Assembly (NCBI GenBank): GCA_951812925.1
Contig: OX638372.1
Span: 6,696,001-6,760,000, forward strand
Length of the DNA stretch: 64,000 bases
Source of the DNA: Calliopum simillimum
Taxonomy: Eukaryota; Arthropoda; Insecta; Diptera; Lauxaniidae
Direction of reading: 5' to 3'
How positions within the stretch are numbered: the first letter of the stretch is position 1; every line of letters begins with the position of its first letter. Under the pieces are notes generated by a model, which was not told where the DNA came from, searched no databases, and saw only the letters and a list, made by a program, of their open reading frames with translations. Shown piece after piece: positions 21,208 through 33,561 of the stretch. Made by a program: the position numbers and the translations under genes.

Positions 21208-24200
21208 TAGTCAGTGGTGCCGTCTCAAAATTAATTATTTCTCTTGGATTTTCGGAGTTCCAAAACCTCAAAATTTTGCTTCTTGAAATACCTAGACAGA
21301 TGAACCAAAACAAAAATACGATTTTTCAAGATGATTTATTTTATTAATTTAACAAACTCTACATACATTAAGCTATTTTGTTTATAACCGAATTTGTTTT
21401 TATTTTTTTTTTTTTCAAATGTAAAAGCGATTAAGTTTAAATATTGGTTCTGTTTAAATTTATTTATTTACTTAATTATGCGATTTTATATCATAATAAC
21501 ATTATTTTTTTTTTAGTATTTCTAATGACTATGGCGCTTTACCATATTTGTAAGTTAAGTTGAAAACATTTTCAAAATAAAATGTTTTTTTAATTTTTTT
21601 TTTTTTAATACCAGTGCGTTTATAGTAAACTTTCCTACTCAAGGTGCTGTTGGAGAAAAACTAGAATTTTAATTGTAATTTATTTCTTTTGTTTTTTCAG
21701 CTGGCCAGCAGCTTTAAGTAACTAAATTTATGCAATGCATATGTTACTATAGTTTTTAAAAATTTAAATTTTTACTTGTGCTTATTATGTGGATACTATG
21801 TGGTATGTCCAGAAGTTTGCTTTTTTTCCTTCTTTAATATGGATTTAATATTAGTGCAATTAGTTACACTTGTAGTTATTTGTTTTTTATTGGGCCGATT
21901 TTCGAAGCTAGTTATTTTTTTTAGTATTAAATAAAATAATTTATATCTTACTCGATAATGAAAAAAAGGAACGAACATCTTTAAAAATTTAGATAGCGTA
22001 AAAGTGTGTACACATGTTTATACCCTCTTTGAAGACGTCGATAAATTATGACATAAATAGTTTTATTTGTTAACTTTTGTGTTTATTTAAATAGTCACAC
22101 TCGAAAATTATCTAAAAAATAACCGAAAACTTTAAAAGCTAAAATTTTGCTGATCACAAAGATAACTTTAAGCGGACATATGAATTCTTCAATAGATGAT
22201 ACATCAAAAGTCATATTTTTAATAAATCAATTTGATCGCTTTCACTAAATATTTCATTGATATCTTTTGAAAATTTTTGATTGCTTCTTACAAACAATTC
22301 CTTATCTTGATTTGTTAAACGTAAGAGTAAATTGAGTGTAATCGAAAAGTTAAAGTGTTTTAGAATTGTTGTAAATATCAAAATTAAATTATATTAACAA
22401 ACTGCAACAAAAGGACGAGGACTTGTTAAGTCTTTTTTATATTTCTGCATATCAAAAACGCTGAATAAAAGTTCCTCCTTAATAATATAAGAAAAAGCAC
22501 GACTGTTAACCAAGTTAAACCTTTTCCACACCAAATTGATATTTTTTCAATACAACTTAAACTTTTCCAAATCAATATATCCTTTCCTCTTTTAATGCAT
22601 TCTTGTGTTAAATCGACATGATAAATTAGTGTACAACGATAACGATTGCTGCTGCAGGTGAAGAGGTATATCATTTTAAGCATGGTTTTTAGCAAAGTTT
22701 AATTTGATTTGGATAAAGTTTAAATTGAATTGAAAAAAGATCAAATTGGTGTGGAAATAAAGTTAAGCTTTGATATTTGATTTGTAACTTTTTATGAAAA
22801 AAATTTCAAGAGAAATATTCCGTATTATTGTTAATTTTTTCGCATTTGATGCCTATATTTTCTACCTTGTACTAAATAATGCCAAAATTTATTAAAGATG
22901 AGCAGCAAAAATGTTTAATTTTATCAATTATTACAAATTTATAAGCAATTTTGAATGCTCTCATTAAAAAAAAAAAATTAATATTTTGAATGAATGTGTG
23001 AATGAGTTAGCAAGTAAGTCCCTTGAAGACTTCACAAAGTTGTAAAAATTCTCAAAATCAATACAAATTGGTTTTGAAAAGACTTAAACGTTGTGTAAGA
23101 AACCTTTAAATAATTCTTCATATCAAGAAGACTTTTAACAATCTAACTCCCGCAAGTGCCGGTTGATTTTAAAACAGTTCTCCAAGAAGTTAGGTGATAT
23201 TACTGCTACTGCTAAATTAACCGAGAAGCAATTACTGCAAATATAATCTAAAAATGTTGCGCTTCGAAAAATTTCAGAAAAAACCTACATATTTTTAAAA
23301 CACATAGACAATATATTTTATCCAAGAACTATACTAGAAGACGTCTTGTTGGAGTTTTAAGACATTTCGTTTCAAGATGAAGAAAGAAGAAAAAACAAAT
23401 GCTGCACAGGCCTGTCTTGTTTGATTTGCTTCAGGTCAGTTCAGTGCATATATAGTATTGTGGTTGTAGTGCACACTAGTACACTACAGTAGTTTTTCTA
23501 CTCACACATTTTACACTGACTTGAAGTATTTGTTAGAATCAGTTTTTTTGTTTGAAACTGATACTTTAGTGTCAAAATGGAAATCAGTGTACAGTTAAGG
23601 TTTGAATCTCGAATTTTTAGTATCAAATACTTCAGTACAGTGTAAAATGTGCGCGTAAAAAAAAGTTCTCTATATTTCACAAGGTGTCTTGTGCAGGCCC
23701 CTAAGCTATACAAAATGTTTAAATCAAGTAGATTTAAAGGAAAGCAGTTTTAGTCATACAAAGATGATTATCTGGACGAATGTTTCTTTAACACTAAAAA
23801 TGTGATTGTGTTGAAAGTCTCTTTGTTTGAACGATTTTCTATAGATTTGTATGTATCTTTTTTAATTTGTAGTAAGAGAAAGATTTATTATTTAGTTAAT
23901 ATGAAACAATAGTTCTTTTTTATATTTTGTTTGCTTTTTTTTATAACAAATTATTACATAATTCATAATATAAGGTAACAAATGTATTTTGTAGTATTTG
24001 TATTTTTTATATTCTGCTCTAACTATAAAATTACTGCATTTTTATTTATTTAAAAAAAAAAAACATAGATCCATTAATGATTTTATTCAAAATGCTGACA
24101 ACAGAAACTCATTTTACTATGCTCCATATAGTTCATAAAAATTAGTCTTAAATTGAATACAGCATGTTTTTCGTCATTGTTGTTGTTGTTTTTAAGCAAT

Positions 24201-25196
24201 CGGTTAAATTTGTTTTAGCTTTTGGATATTATTTTGCAAAATTTTATTATTTAACTGTAAATTTTGTTCTATAGTGAAACAAATAAACAATCAAGTTTTA
24301 CATAGAGTTGTTTTTGTTTCGTTTTTTACTTTTTTTTTAAGTTTAGTTTAGTCTTAATAAATTAGCTATACAAGTTTTAAGGCAATAATTAATAATTATA
24401 AAATAATTAATATACATTTGTGTATGTGTATAGAAAAAAAAAAAAAAAAAAAAATAAACAACATCAAAATATAAGTTAAACAGCACTTAAAACTAAAATA
24501 TATTTAAAAAAACCTAATTAATAAAATTTACACTTAAATTATACTTATAATATATGTTTAGTAAAAATAAAGGCGTTGAGTGTGTTTTTTCATGTTGTGA
24601 AGGTGATTTCTTAAATGATTTCATAAATCTAAGTATGTAATAAAGCCAAATAAGAATAAAACTGCGTTGGTTCTGTTGATTCATTTTAAATGTGATGACC
24701 TTTGTTGTATATTTAAAGGATTCAAACTTCAATAATAAAAAAAAAAAAAAAATTGCTCCAAAAAATATCTTTTCTTGTAAATTAATAAAAAATTAAATTT
24801 AGACAAAAAATACTAATCTGCTGTTTTCACTATTTGGGAACAATAAAAATTTGCTCCAAGTACAAATTGGCCATATACAAACCAATTAAATTTAAGCATT
24901 CATGTTTTTAATTTTTCTCATCCAGCATTATAACGCTATAGTAGTACCATTGCTTTGAACACTTTGTAATTTGTTTTTGGTTTTAGTAGTTTTTTTTCTT
25001 TTTAAACTTGGTTTACTATTTCTTCTTTTTTTGTTTTAACAAATACATCTTCTTAAAAATTTCCAAAATTGTTCAATACCAACTTATCAAAATATACATA
25101 CATAATCATTATAAATCATCATACCTAAATAAAGAATACATTCAAACGACGTTCCTTAGTATCTAAACACAAATAGAGGTTATAGATCGATCTTCT
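21208..25196. other. AT-rich non-coding region downstream of egghead
   Basis: No open frame with coding character. It lies directly after the egghead stop, so a share is probably its 3' UTR; several TTTATT words (AATAAA on minus) occur, e.g. near 24,044-24,052, but none stands out. Contains a small hairpin element at 23,509-23,655, long A/T runs near 24,430 and 24,740, and a tract at 22,985-23,110 with CTTGAAGACTT motifs. Confidence 0.45.
23509..23655. mobile_element. short inverted-repeat element, about 145 bp
   Basis: CACATTTTACACTGACTTGAAG at left mirrors CTTCAGTACAGTGTAAAATGTG at right with one change and a one-base gap; an inner TTTGAAACTGATACTTTAG / TCAGTG pair supports a hairpin. Confidence 0.65.
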
Positions 25197-28100
25197 TTAA
25201 ACATTTTCCAACACACGTACGTCCTTTTGCACAACATAGAATTTATGCTTCTTTCCGAATAGACCCCAAATAACTGCAACATTCTCAATTACAACATTCA
25301 CAGGTATCGTACACACAGCACCCAGAACGCAAAGTAAAAATTTAAGTAACCCGAAACGGTACAGCGAAAACGATTTGATTACGCCAAACACATACATATA
25401 AATATTTACAGCCCCTATAAAGGCGCAAACAAAATCCACAATATTCGGACATGGTATGGGATAGATTCCGGCAAAAACTATATTCGATGTGGAGAGAGGC
25501 ATGGTGACCCACGAATAAACACTAATGCCAAGTAATAGCTTATGTTTTATTGGTATCATCTTGGAGTGCACAACGAGTAGGATGCCTTGTAGCCAACGTT
25601 TGCGTTGCTGTAAAAAGTCGAGTAGTGTAAATGGTGATTTCTCATACATTTCGCCTTCAATAAAGTTGAATGTATAACCCTGAGCAAAGGCGCGCATTGC
25701 AAAGAAGCAATCCTCGGCAACAGATCCATCAATGCCGTTATCAAAAGAAACCTGGCGTTCAGCGCCGACCTATGAAGAGGGGAAAGAAAAATTAAATATT
25801 AGTGAGTTTTTAAATGGTTACTTTTGGCCTGGCCAAAAATTAAATACCCTACACGCAGTATTTACAAATCACTTGGGTTTTGCTCAGATTTTGTCCTAAC
25901 TATATTCAGAATCTGTGCGAAACTTGATTACAGCATTACCTCAAATAAAGCTTGCACTACAAAATAATAAAAACTTTTGCTTGTATGGGAGATGCCACGC
26001 TGTCTGAGGTTTTTTCACTTTTCAGTCAATAAATCGTCAATTCAACGCTCAACGACGATTTCTACATTAAAATTCTATGGATTTATATTATAACCAATTA
26101 TTGTAATAACAATTTCCAACGAAATATACTTTTAACGAATTACGACTAAAATATCCACGATTCGAGATATATGAAACGTTTCTGAGAAAACTTTACATCG
26201 TTCATTCGCATCAAAAGCAGCAACGCTATAGATACGCAAATTCATCAACATTTTTAAATATTTTGATGTGCCAGGGAATGAGATAAAAGTCGAGTGATTA
26301 AAGGGAACGGTCCATTCAGTACGTCGAGTACGTCACGTCGATTTTTCCGACTGACTGCGACGCATTTGACGGAGAAGCCTGGCCCAATGAATACTTTGAA
26401 AACGAATTAAAATATCAAAATTCTTTTTATTTCATTAATTAGAAATTTTAATTTTGCACTTGCACGGCTCCAATAATTTTTTATTCACACTTTATTTCAA
26501 AAAATAAATGAGAAACGACAAAGAAAAAAAAAAACAACAATTGAAATTGAAAATAAATTTGTTTTACGATTGTCAAATCAAACGACGTACGTCGAAAGTT
26601 GAGAGTTGGGCAACTTTTGTACGTTGCGTTAACGTAGACGTACTGATTGGGTCGCACTTGATATAAACTCATATTTTTAACTTAGCTGTCAGTCGAAAAA
26701 AACGACGTGACGTACTCGACGTACTGAATGGACCGTTCCCTTAAGTTCAATAACACATTTTATAAGAAGATTTAATATTAATTGTAAAATTTGACAGTTA
26801 TATTGAAAGACTATTGATTACAAACCTCATTTATAGTGTAAAATGTACGAATGCACAGTTGAAATTGAGTTTAATTTACCAATAAAGCTTTAACATCGGA
26901 AAAGCCAGAAGGCTGAGGATTTAAAGTTAAAATTTAGTATGAAATACGTATCTTTGGGATCGAGCCGCTTAGTTTTTATGTTCATCTAGAAATGAAAAAT
27001 AGAATAAAAACTAATTGAAGCGATGCAAATGCAAAATTAAAATTTCAAATTATTATTATAAACAAAATCTTTGACTTTTTAATCCGCTGTCAAAGTATTC
27101 ATAGAGTCAGGCTTTTCCGTCATATACGTTGCAGTCAGCTGAAATCAGAACGTGAAGTACATGACGTACTTTATAGACCGTTGTCTTTAAGAATGCAATG
27201 TAAAATATTTCACCTAGCTTGATTTCAGAAGGTATTAAATTAACGCAAAAGTGATGTTTAACAGTTCTTCAATGGTACGCCTTCTAAACGCAATCTTTTG
27301 AAATTCTCAAAATATGTATAATATTACAATAATAAAAGAAACACGTTTGGTAAATTCTATTTTGTTAGCAATAGTAAATTAATTATAAAAGCAAATTCTT
27401 TGCATTGTTGCAAATTTGTATGCAAAGCATTAATGGTAAATGTAAACGAAAAATAAAAAGCAAAATTGTCGTGGCCACTAGGGATGCAATACCGGTATTA
27501 CCGATAGTAGAATTCTAAGCCGAGAAAATACAGGGAATTAGATTCGAAACGGAATTCAAACGATTTCAAAAGACGGAAAAACTTCCACTTCCACATTAGC
27601 TTTTATTGATGTACATTTAAAGCTCCAGAGTTCCATAGAAAGTATTTTAAATATTCCTGAAAACCTCTAATTTAGTATCTCTGATAACTTTTGCTCACTT
27701 GTGTGTTTTAATTTAAATGAAAGCTGTCTAAAGTCGAAAACTTTAACATTTTACTACGAAAAAAACCCTTGAATTGCTTTAATGAACTAAATCAATGATG
27801 AAATCTGGAACTATAATAAATCTATATTGTATTGTTCCTTATAGTTTCGGTATTACTTCTTCTTCTTCGAATATGTTACTCATTACGAGTAACATAGGTC
27901 CCTAATAAGAGAGCTGCCGTAAACACTAGGTTTTTATCACAGCTCTCAGCGTAGCGTCTTTACAGACTTATAGAATAGCTTTATATTATACGATTATAAA
28001 CATTTATTTTATATTAACAAAACTGATTTTTCTTTTAACCTATAATTAGGTTATGTACGATACACGCGCCTTTTAAAAAAAACACGTGTAACGGGTCTAA

Positions 28101-31100
28101 CTTTAGGACACGCGCGGACGACGATTACACACGAGAGTACGTCTGTACTCGATCGCGGACAAAACGAAAGACCAATTTCGGTATTACATTCCCTAGTGAC
28201 AACATAGAATTGAAACGGTTGACATTGATATTGAAGTAAACAGGTGTTTTGTATCCATTTGTATTGCTGCTTGTCGACTGTCTGCTTTCTTCAGTCATGT
28301 GCAGCATGAGACGAATATTAAACAGAGGAAGGAAGTGTGGATGACACGGTTATAAAAGAAAGAAGCGCATGAACAGAAAAAGCGGTATTCTAAATAAGAT
28401 TTCTGCAAATTTTATTTTCCTAAGAATTTATTATGAAATTAATCAAAATATAAATGTATACAACCAACAGATACAAATGAAAATGTTATAGAAACGACCT
28501 TGTTTGTTGTGAACAAACAGAATAAAGAGAGAGGAGAGAGTTTTGAAAGACAAAATTTTACGTTGAGAATTTTATAGTATCAAAGAGTCATTGTATGCAA
28601 ATAAATATGATATTAAATGTATGTAGATTTATTACCACACCTACTTTAATACATTGTATAAAATTTAAGAAGTAGACATTTACATAAAAAAAATTTAAAT
28701 TAGTGAGGTAATAAAGTTTTCTGGAATAGTGCAGGCAAATTAGGTATTCATTTCTAATTTTGTTGAACATGCACCGATTTTGATCCGACAGGGCTCATTT
28801 TGTTTGTAATAAAATTTAGAGCAAAACCAACACATTAATTTTTTCCGCCCTTTCCCCAAAATTTCTTTAGTCCCCTGTGAACCCTCAAAATAAAAAGTAA
28901 AGTTTACCAAACATTTTGTTTTGTTTTTGATTTGTTTATTATTAAAGCAATAACTATAAAAAGTTAATACAACACAAAATTAAAAATATTTATAACATTT
29001 TGCAAACCATTTTTTCTAAACTAATTTGAGGTCGCTGGACACGAAAAACGCATTTATTTTTTTTTCCTTGGGGTCGTTCCCGAGTTATTCGATAATTTAT
29101 ATTTTCGAGATTATAGCTTCATATACATCAATACATTTCCATGACGCCAAGTCCGATCAATTTTATTTTTCCACGTTTACAAAGAGTGATTAATGGCGCT
29201 TCTAACAAGTACACCAATGCTAATGCTTCGAACAAAATTGACTGAGTTATAGCAGGAAAAAGTTTGAAATTTCACAAATTTTTGAAATTTTTCACTTCAA
29301 CTTTAAATGAAACATTTGGTTTTTGGCATATAATTTTTTTTAATACTTGTTTTTTAGTAATTTTATTAAATGGCGCATGTAATTGCAAACATTTTAAGCA
29401 TATGTTGAGCAAAATCGAATGAAATTTCCAAAAGATATTAAGGTTTTAGTGCAATAAGGAAGATGTGAGAATTTTCGAAATGATCGGCCTGAGTCAACAG
29501 ATCCAATTTTTCAGCCTCCAAATAGGACACCCTACACTTATTAAACACTTTAAAGATGTTTTAAGTAACTTCTAACCATTCTCTGTAGAAGAACATTGCG
29601 TATTGTATCAAAAATATTAATATTTGAAACAAATCGAAATTTTCCTATTACACTAAAACCATAATATCTTTTGGAAATTTCATTCGATTTTGCTCAACAT
29701 ATGCTTAAAATGTTTGCAATTATATGCGCCATTTAATAAAATTACTAAAAAACAAGTATTAAAAAAAAATTATATGCCAAAAACCAAATGTTTCATTTGA
29801 AGTTGATGTGAAAAATTTCAAAAATTTGTGAAATTTCAAACTTTTTCCTGCTATAACTCAGTCAATTTTGTTCGAAGCATAATCATTGGTGTACTTGTTA
29901 GAAGCGATAAATATTTTTAATTTTGTGTTGTATTAACTTTTTAATGTATTTTCATTGTTGGTAGCTAATAACTTTTTATAGTTATTGCTTTAATAATAAA
30001 CAAATCAAAAACAAAAAAAAAAAAATGTTTGGTAAACTTTACTTTTTATAGTATAAAAAACAATATCCCACACCGACCGTATAAATTCATTCAATGTAAC
30101 AAGACTTCTAGGCTAAAACCCCCTGTAACGATTTTTTCCCATTTTTGGTGCTTAAAATGGGTATGTACGCAGTTTTCCGGGCGCCATTTTGAGTTTTTTC
30201 ATTTTCCCACATCATATTTGGATTCAGCAATCTAGAGATCTCCGCGAATAGCATAAGTTTCCATTTTTAAGCATTTTAGATCGGTTTTATTGAATTTATC
30301 CGATTTTGAGGGTTCACAGGGGACTAAAGAAATTTTGGGGAAAGGGCGGAAAAAACTAATGTGTTGGTTTTGTTCTAAATTTTATTACAAACAAAATGAG
30401 CCCTGCCGGATCAAAATCGGTGCATGTTCAACAAAATTAGAAATGAATACCTGTTTTAACCTAATTTGCCTGCACTAGAAATAATTTTAATTAAGATGTA
30501 GTGATGCTACGGAAGTAAAGTTTTTTTTTTGTGAAATACTTTTTTTGTTTATTATTTCGAACGCAAATACTAAATGGGAGAATCAACTTTTTAGCGCGAA
30601 GAATACTGAAAAAGCTAAGGAAGTTGAGTGAGTACCTAAGAAAGTAATCTTATTATCACAATTATTTTTACTACTAAAAATCCAAAATTAAATTAGATTA
30701 AAGTTTCCAGGAGACTGAGGGTTTTTCACTTTTAAGTCAATAAATAGTCAATACAACGCTCAAAGACGAAATTTTGGATTTCTATATTAAAATGCTATGG
30801 ATTTTTAGCCTATAAATGTCATAAAAATTTCCTACGAAATACATTTTTACCGAAAATACTTGCCAGGAAACTGAGGATTTGACTGGCCGAAACACAATTT
30901 CACACACAGAACCCGGCGTATCGACTAAAATATTCACTATTTGAGACAAATGGAAGCGATTCTATTATAACTTTGCTGCGTTCATTCGCATCAATAAAGC
31001 AGTACCGTGATAGATACGCAAACGAATCAAAATTTTTAAATGTTTTGACGTGCCAGGAGGCTGAGGTAGATATTAGGTGCAAAATTTGTTACTTATCTCA

Positions 31101-33561
31101 TTTCTAGTGCATAATATACATATGCACTAGAGCTTGCAAACTAACGATAGTGCAAAATTCACCTATTTCGACATAAAATTAAAATGATATAAGAAAAACA
31201 TATGTTATAGGGAGTAAATACATTATCCTTCATAACTTTAGTTAAAAATTTGTCTATATTTTAAACTTTACCCACAGAATAAAAATTTGGCGTTGTTCGA
31301 CTTCACTTTGACATAAGTAATCAATGTTGCCAAGTTGTCAAAATCAAACGCATTTGAAGAAAAGACAATGATACTGAAACAGTGGTGTTATTCGGTATTG
31401 TCAAAAGTATGAAAATGCTTCTAAGCTGAAAAAATTGGAATAAATAAGTACTATCGATAGTCAGTCATAAACCATCGACAATCGCGATAGTGCGAGACTA
31501 TCGATAGTATCGATAATGCCATCGATAGTTTTCGAGCTCTAGTATGCACACTCGAAATTGAGTATAATTTTCTATAATTTCGGAAAAAGAGACATGCTAG
31601 GAGGCTGAGAATTTGTCACTTTAAAGATACATTTTTGTATGAAATATTTTAGGGATCGAGTTAATTTTCAGGGTCATACTAAAACAATTTAGATGTATAG
31701 TTTTGATCATAAATCAATGAAATATTGCAAAATTAGTGAGTAGAATCACCCATTTACGGTTCAACTCATTGCATATAGAAAAACTTTCTGCTGAGATAAA
31801 TTTTTAAAGTAAACAATGAACAGCAAGCACATCGGCGCCTTTGCTAAATTAAATTTTATTTATTTTTAATAAAAACATGTAAGATACATATGTACAATTG
31901 CCAAACTAAATAAATTAAATTAAATTAGTAAACAATTCAATCAACAAAAATGGCTATTTTCAGCATAAAAAGATTTTATTTGTTTGAGCTTAATACAATT
32001 GTTTAGTTAAAAAACAAATGCAAATGGTACTGATGAATACCTTATAGCAAAGGCATTTTAAATTTTAAATTGGCTTATCGATTAATAGGTAACGCAACCA
32101 TAGTTTTTTCAATAGAGTAAATGCGGTATCTTTAAAACATCGAAATGTTTTGAAAAGCCTACTTCAAACCCAATAAAATCTGACTTCGGTTTTGTATTAG
32201 TTTTAAAGATATCATAATTTAAAATAAAGTTATCAACTGTTTAATTTTGTCATCTTCAAAAGCTGAATTGAAGAATATACTATAAATATTTTTTCTGTTG
32301 ATAAATCCATCTATCTTCACTCCCATTGAACTAGTTAAAATGTTTTTAAGATTGGCATTGATTTGACTGCACTTAACAAACAATTGTAGGTGAATGCCAA
32401 GCGAAACAATATAAATAGAATTGTTGGTTTTCACACAAGAGTACAATTGTACAAATAAATAGAGGGATTTTTTGCTGTTAATTCTTGAATAAATAATATT
32501 CGAGTAGAGAATTGTGTACAATATGAGGTTTTTTTTTTTTCAAATAATCATAGCTGTTTCTATTTTCAAGCCCAGAATCAATTTACAATGACAAGTTAAG
32601 TAAAATTTAAAAACCAAATTATTTTGTAGATATAATCAAGCACTTGAATCCACTTGCATTGTAAATGCACAATAGTTTCTCATTTTGAATAAATTTCATG
32701 TATTTCATATTATAGCAATTTGTCAAAACTATCACAGAACACACAATATTCTCCACTTACCTGTGTCACAACATAGCTGCCCTTCCAGCTGAATAACGGC
32801 TTGTGGAATAACTTAAATTGCAGTCTTAATTTGCCCATATCATCTGAAACACGGAAACTGTCCGCCAATGTGGTTAACCAATTAACCACATGTTCATTGG
32901 CATACGTGATTAAGCCTTGTCCAAATGGATGTTTACCATCCAGTACAAAATTAATGATACCACGTACAGAATTTTCTGTTAGCACAGTTTCCTCATCCAA
33001 ATGTACAATCCAATCATTATCATTTAATACATTAACATTATCCTCTAGGCAATATTGTAGAGCACGTGATTTGAAAAGTGCACCACTACGCGTTTTATAT
33101 TCTTTGGGTACAACAATCTCACGTATACGTCGATGATGTGCTAAATGAACTGCTTTATCGGTGACCACCTCAATGAGAAAATTTTCAAGACCCGTATCGA
33201 GGCAGGTATTCATGTTGCGCAGCACATTGGTCTTTACTAAATCTGGAAAGTCACCACGTGTCACAACGCGTATGCAGATGAATGGCGCCAACAGTGGGCT
33301 ACCTTTGAGCACAACCTTCTCGGGGAAGGCATTATAGAAGACAAGCCCACAAAAGTTGAATAACACCTGCGGTAATGTAAGAAACGTTAGGAAACGCAAT
33401 AAGTACAAGAGCAGCGTGCCTATTTGACCATACTCAGCCCATGGATCGACGAGTGTGAATGAATTTTCGTCGATTTTAATGCCGCCGGATAATACTTCGA
33501 AGGTAAATATCACAATTATAAGAAGTGTGCAGTGCAGCAAGTGTTTTGTGCTGGAATTCAT
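25197..33561 (-). CDS. egh: egghead beta-1,4-mannosyltransferase (two coding exons)
   Basis: Coding exons 33561-32761 and 25769-25197 join in phase 0 over a 6,991-bp GT..AG intron, giving 457 residues, the length I recall for Drosophila egghead. The enzyme adds mannose from GDP-mannose to glucosylceramide, the second sugar of arthropod glycosphingolipids; Brainiac acts next. In Drosophila it is needed for follicle epithelium and neural development. Two hydrophobic segments lie near residues 8-27 and 47-76. The GT2 core has HLDEETVL (187-194) as the metal/nucleotide motif, a VAED acidic pair at 284-287 and QQRKRW at 321-326, all intact. Further membrane segments fill ~345-435 before the KHKFYVVQKDVRVLENV tail. 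ATG 33561 has a good context (CACAACATG). The intron is crowded with transposons, yet both splice sites look normal (CAG/GTAAGT donor). Any 5' untranslated exon is unplaced. Confidence 0.97.
25815..27000. repeat. dispersed repeat, copy 1, in egghead intron
   Basis: Starts with TTTGGCCTGGCCAAA..AAATACCCTAC (as at 5790 and 59,310). From ~26,003 it continues with TTTTTCACTTTTCAGTCAATAAAT and TCATTCGCATCAA, and after a nested MITE (26,302-26,741) resumes with TTGAAATTGAGTTTAATTT and AGAAGGCTGAGGATTT. Copy 2 is at 30,700-31,700 in the same orientation. Confidence 0.75.
26302..26741. mobile_element. Harbinger-type MITE with TAA target duplication, in egghead intron
   Basis: AGGGAACGGTCCATTCAGTA at the left is exactly mirrored at the right, and the perfect inverted repeat continues for about 39 bp through ACGTCGAGTACGTCACGTCG. 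TAA at 26,299-26,301 and 26,742-26,744 fits the 3-bp TWA target of PIF/Harbinger. 440 bp, no transposase. Confidence 0.85.
27118..27190. mobile_element. one-ended degenerate copy of the 26,302 MITE
   Basis: CAGTCAGCTGAAATCAGAACGTGA..TACATGACGTACTTTATAGACCGTTGTCTTTAAG follows the right end of 26,302-26,741 with several changes. The other end is absent. Confidence 0.6.
27479..28195. mobile_element. nonautonomous hAT element, 717 bp, in egghead intron
   Basis: Ends TAGGGATGCAATACCGGTATT and, inverted, TAGGGAATGTAATACCGAAAT. Flanking 8-mers GTGGCCAC (27,471-27,478) and GTGACAAC (28,196-28,203) agree at 6 of 8, as expected for an old 8-bp hAT duplication. No transposase frame. Confidence 0.8.
28727..30477. 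mobile_element. 1.75-kb foldback palindrome in egghead intron
   Basis: TAGTGCAGGCAAATTAGGT at the left mirrors the right end (..CCTAATTTGCCTGCACTA). Long mirrored blocks follow: CACCGATTTTGATCCG, CTTTCCCCAAAATTTC, CCCCTGTGAACCCTC, GTTATAGCAGGAAAAAG, CATTCGATTTTGCTCAACAT. Arms are about 730 bp around a ~180-bp spacer near 29,460-29,640. Two one-sided insertions spoil the symmetry: ~28,996-29,194 (left) and ~30,047-30,303 (right). No transposase; no clear target copy. Confidence 0.88.
30700..31700. repeat. dispersed repeat, copy 2, in egghead intron
   Basis: Same orientation and block order as 25,980-27,000: TTTTTCACTTTTAAGTCAATAAAT, CATTCGCATCAATAAAGCAGTA, GATAGATACGCAAA, GACGTGCCAGGAGGCTGAGG, then after a hAT insertion CGAAATTGAGTATAATTTTC and AGGAGGCTGAGAATTT. 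The phrase GGAGGCTGAGG recurs within the unit. Confidence 0.75.
31128..31541. mobile_element. nonautonomous hAT element, 414 bp, carrying TATCGATA sites
   Basis: Ends TAGAGCTTGCAAACTA and, inverted, TAGAGCTCGAAAACTA. Target copies ATATGCAC (31,120-31,127) and GTATGCAC (31,542-31,549) agree at 7 of 8. It is nested in repeat copy 2. Three perfect TATCGATA words lie at 31,452, 31,499 and 31,508. Confidence 0.85.
31701..32760. other. remaining part of the egghead intron
   Basis: AT-rich, no recognised element or coding frame. Ends at the donor site of the first coding exon. Confidence 0.5.

Noticed and set aside
32801..33136. 111-codon plus-strand frame opposite egghead exon 1
   Set aside because: Antisense shadow of a conserved coding exon; no motif or start context.
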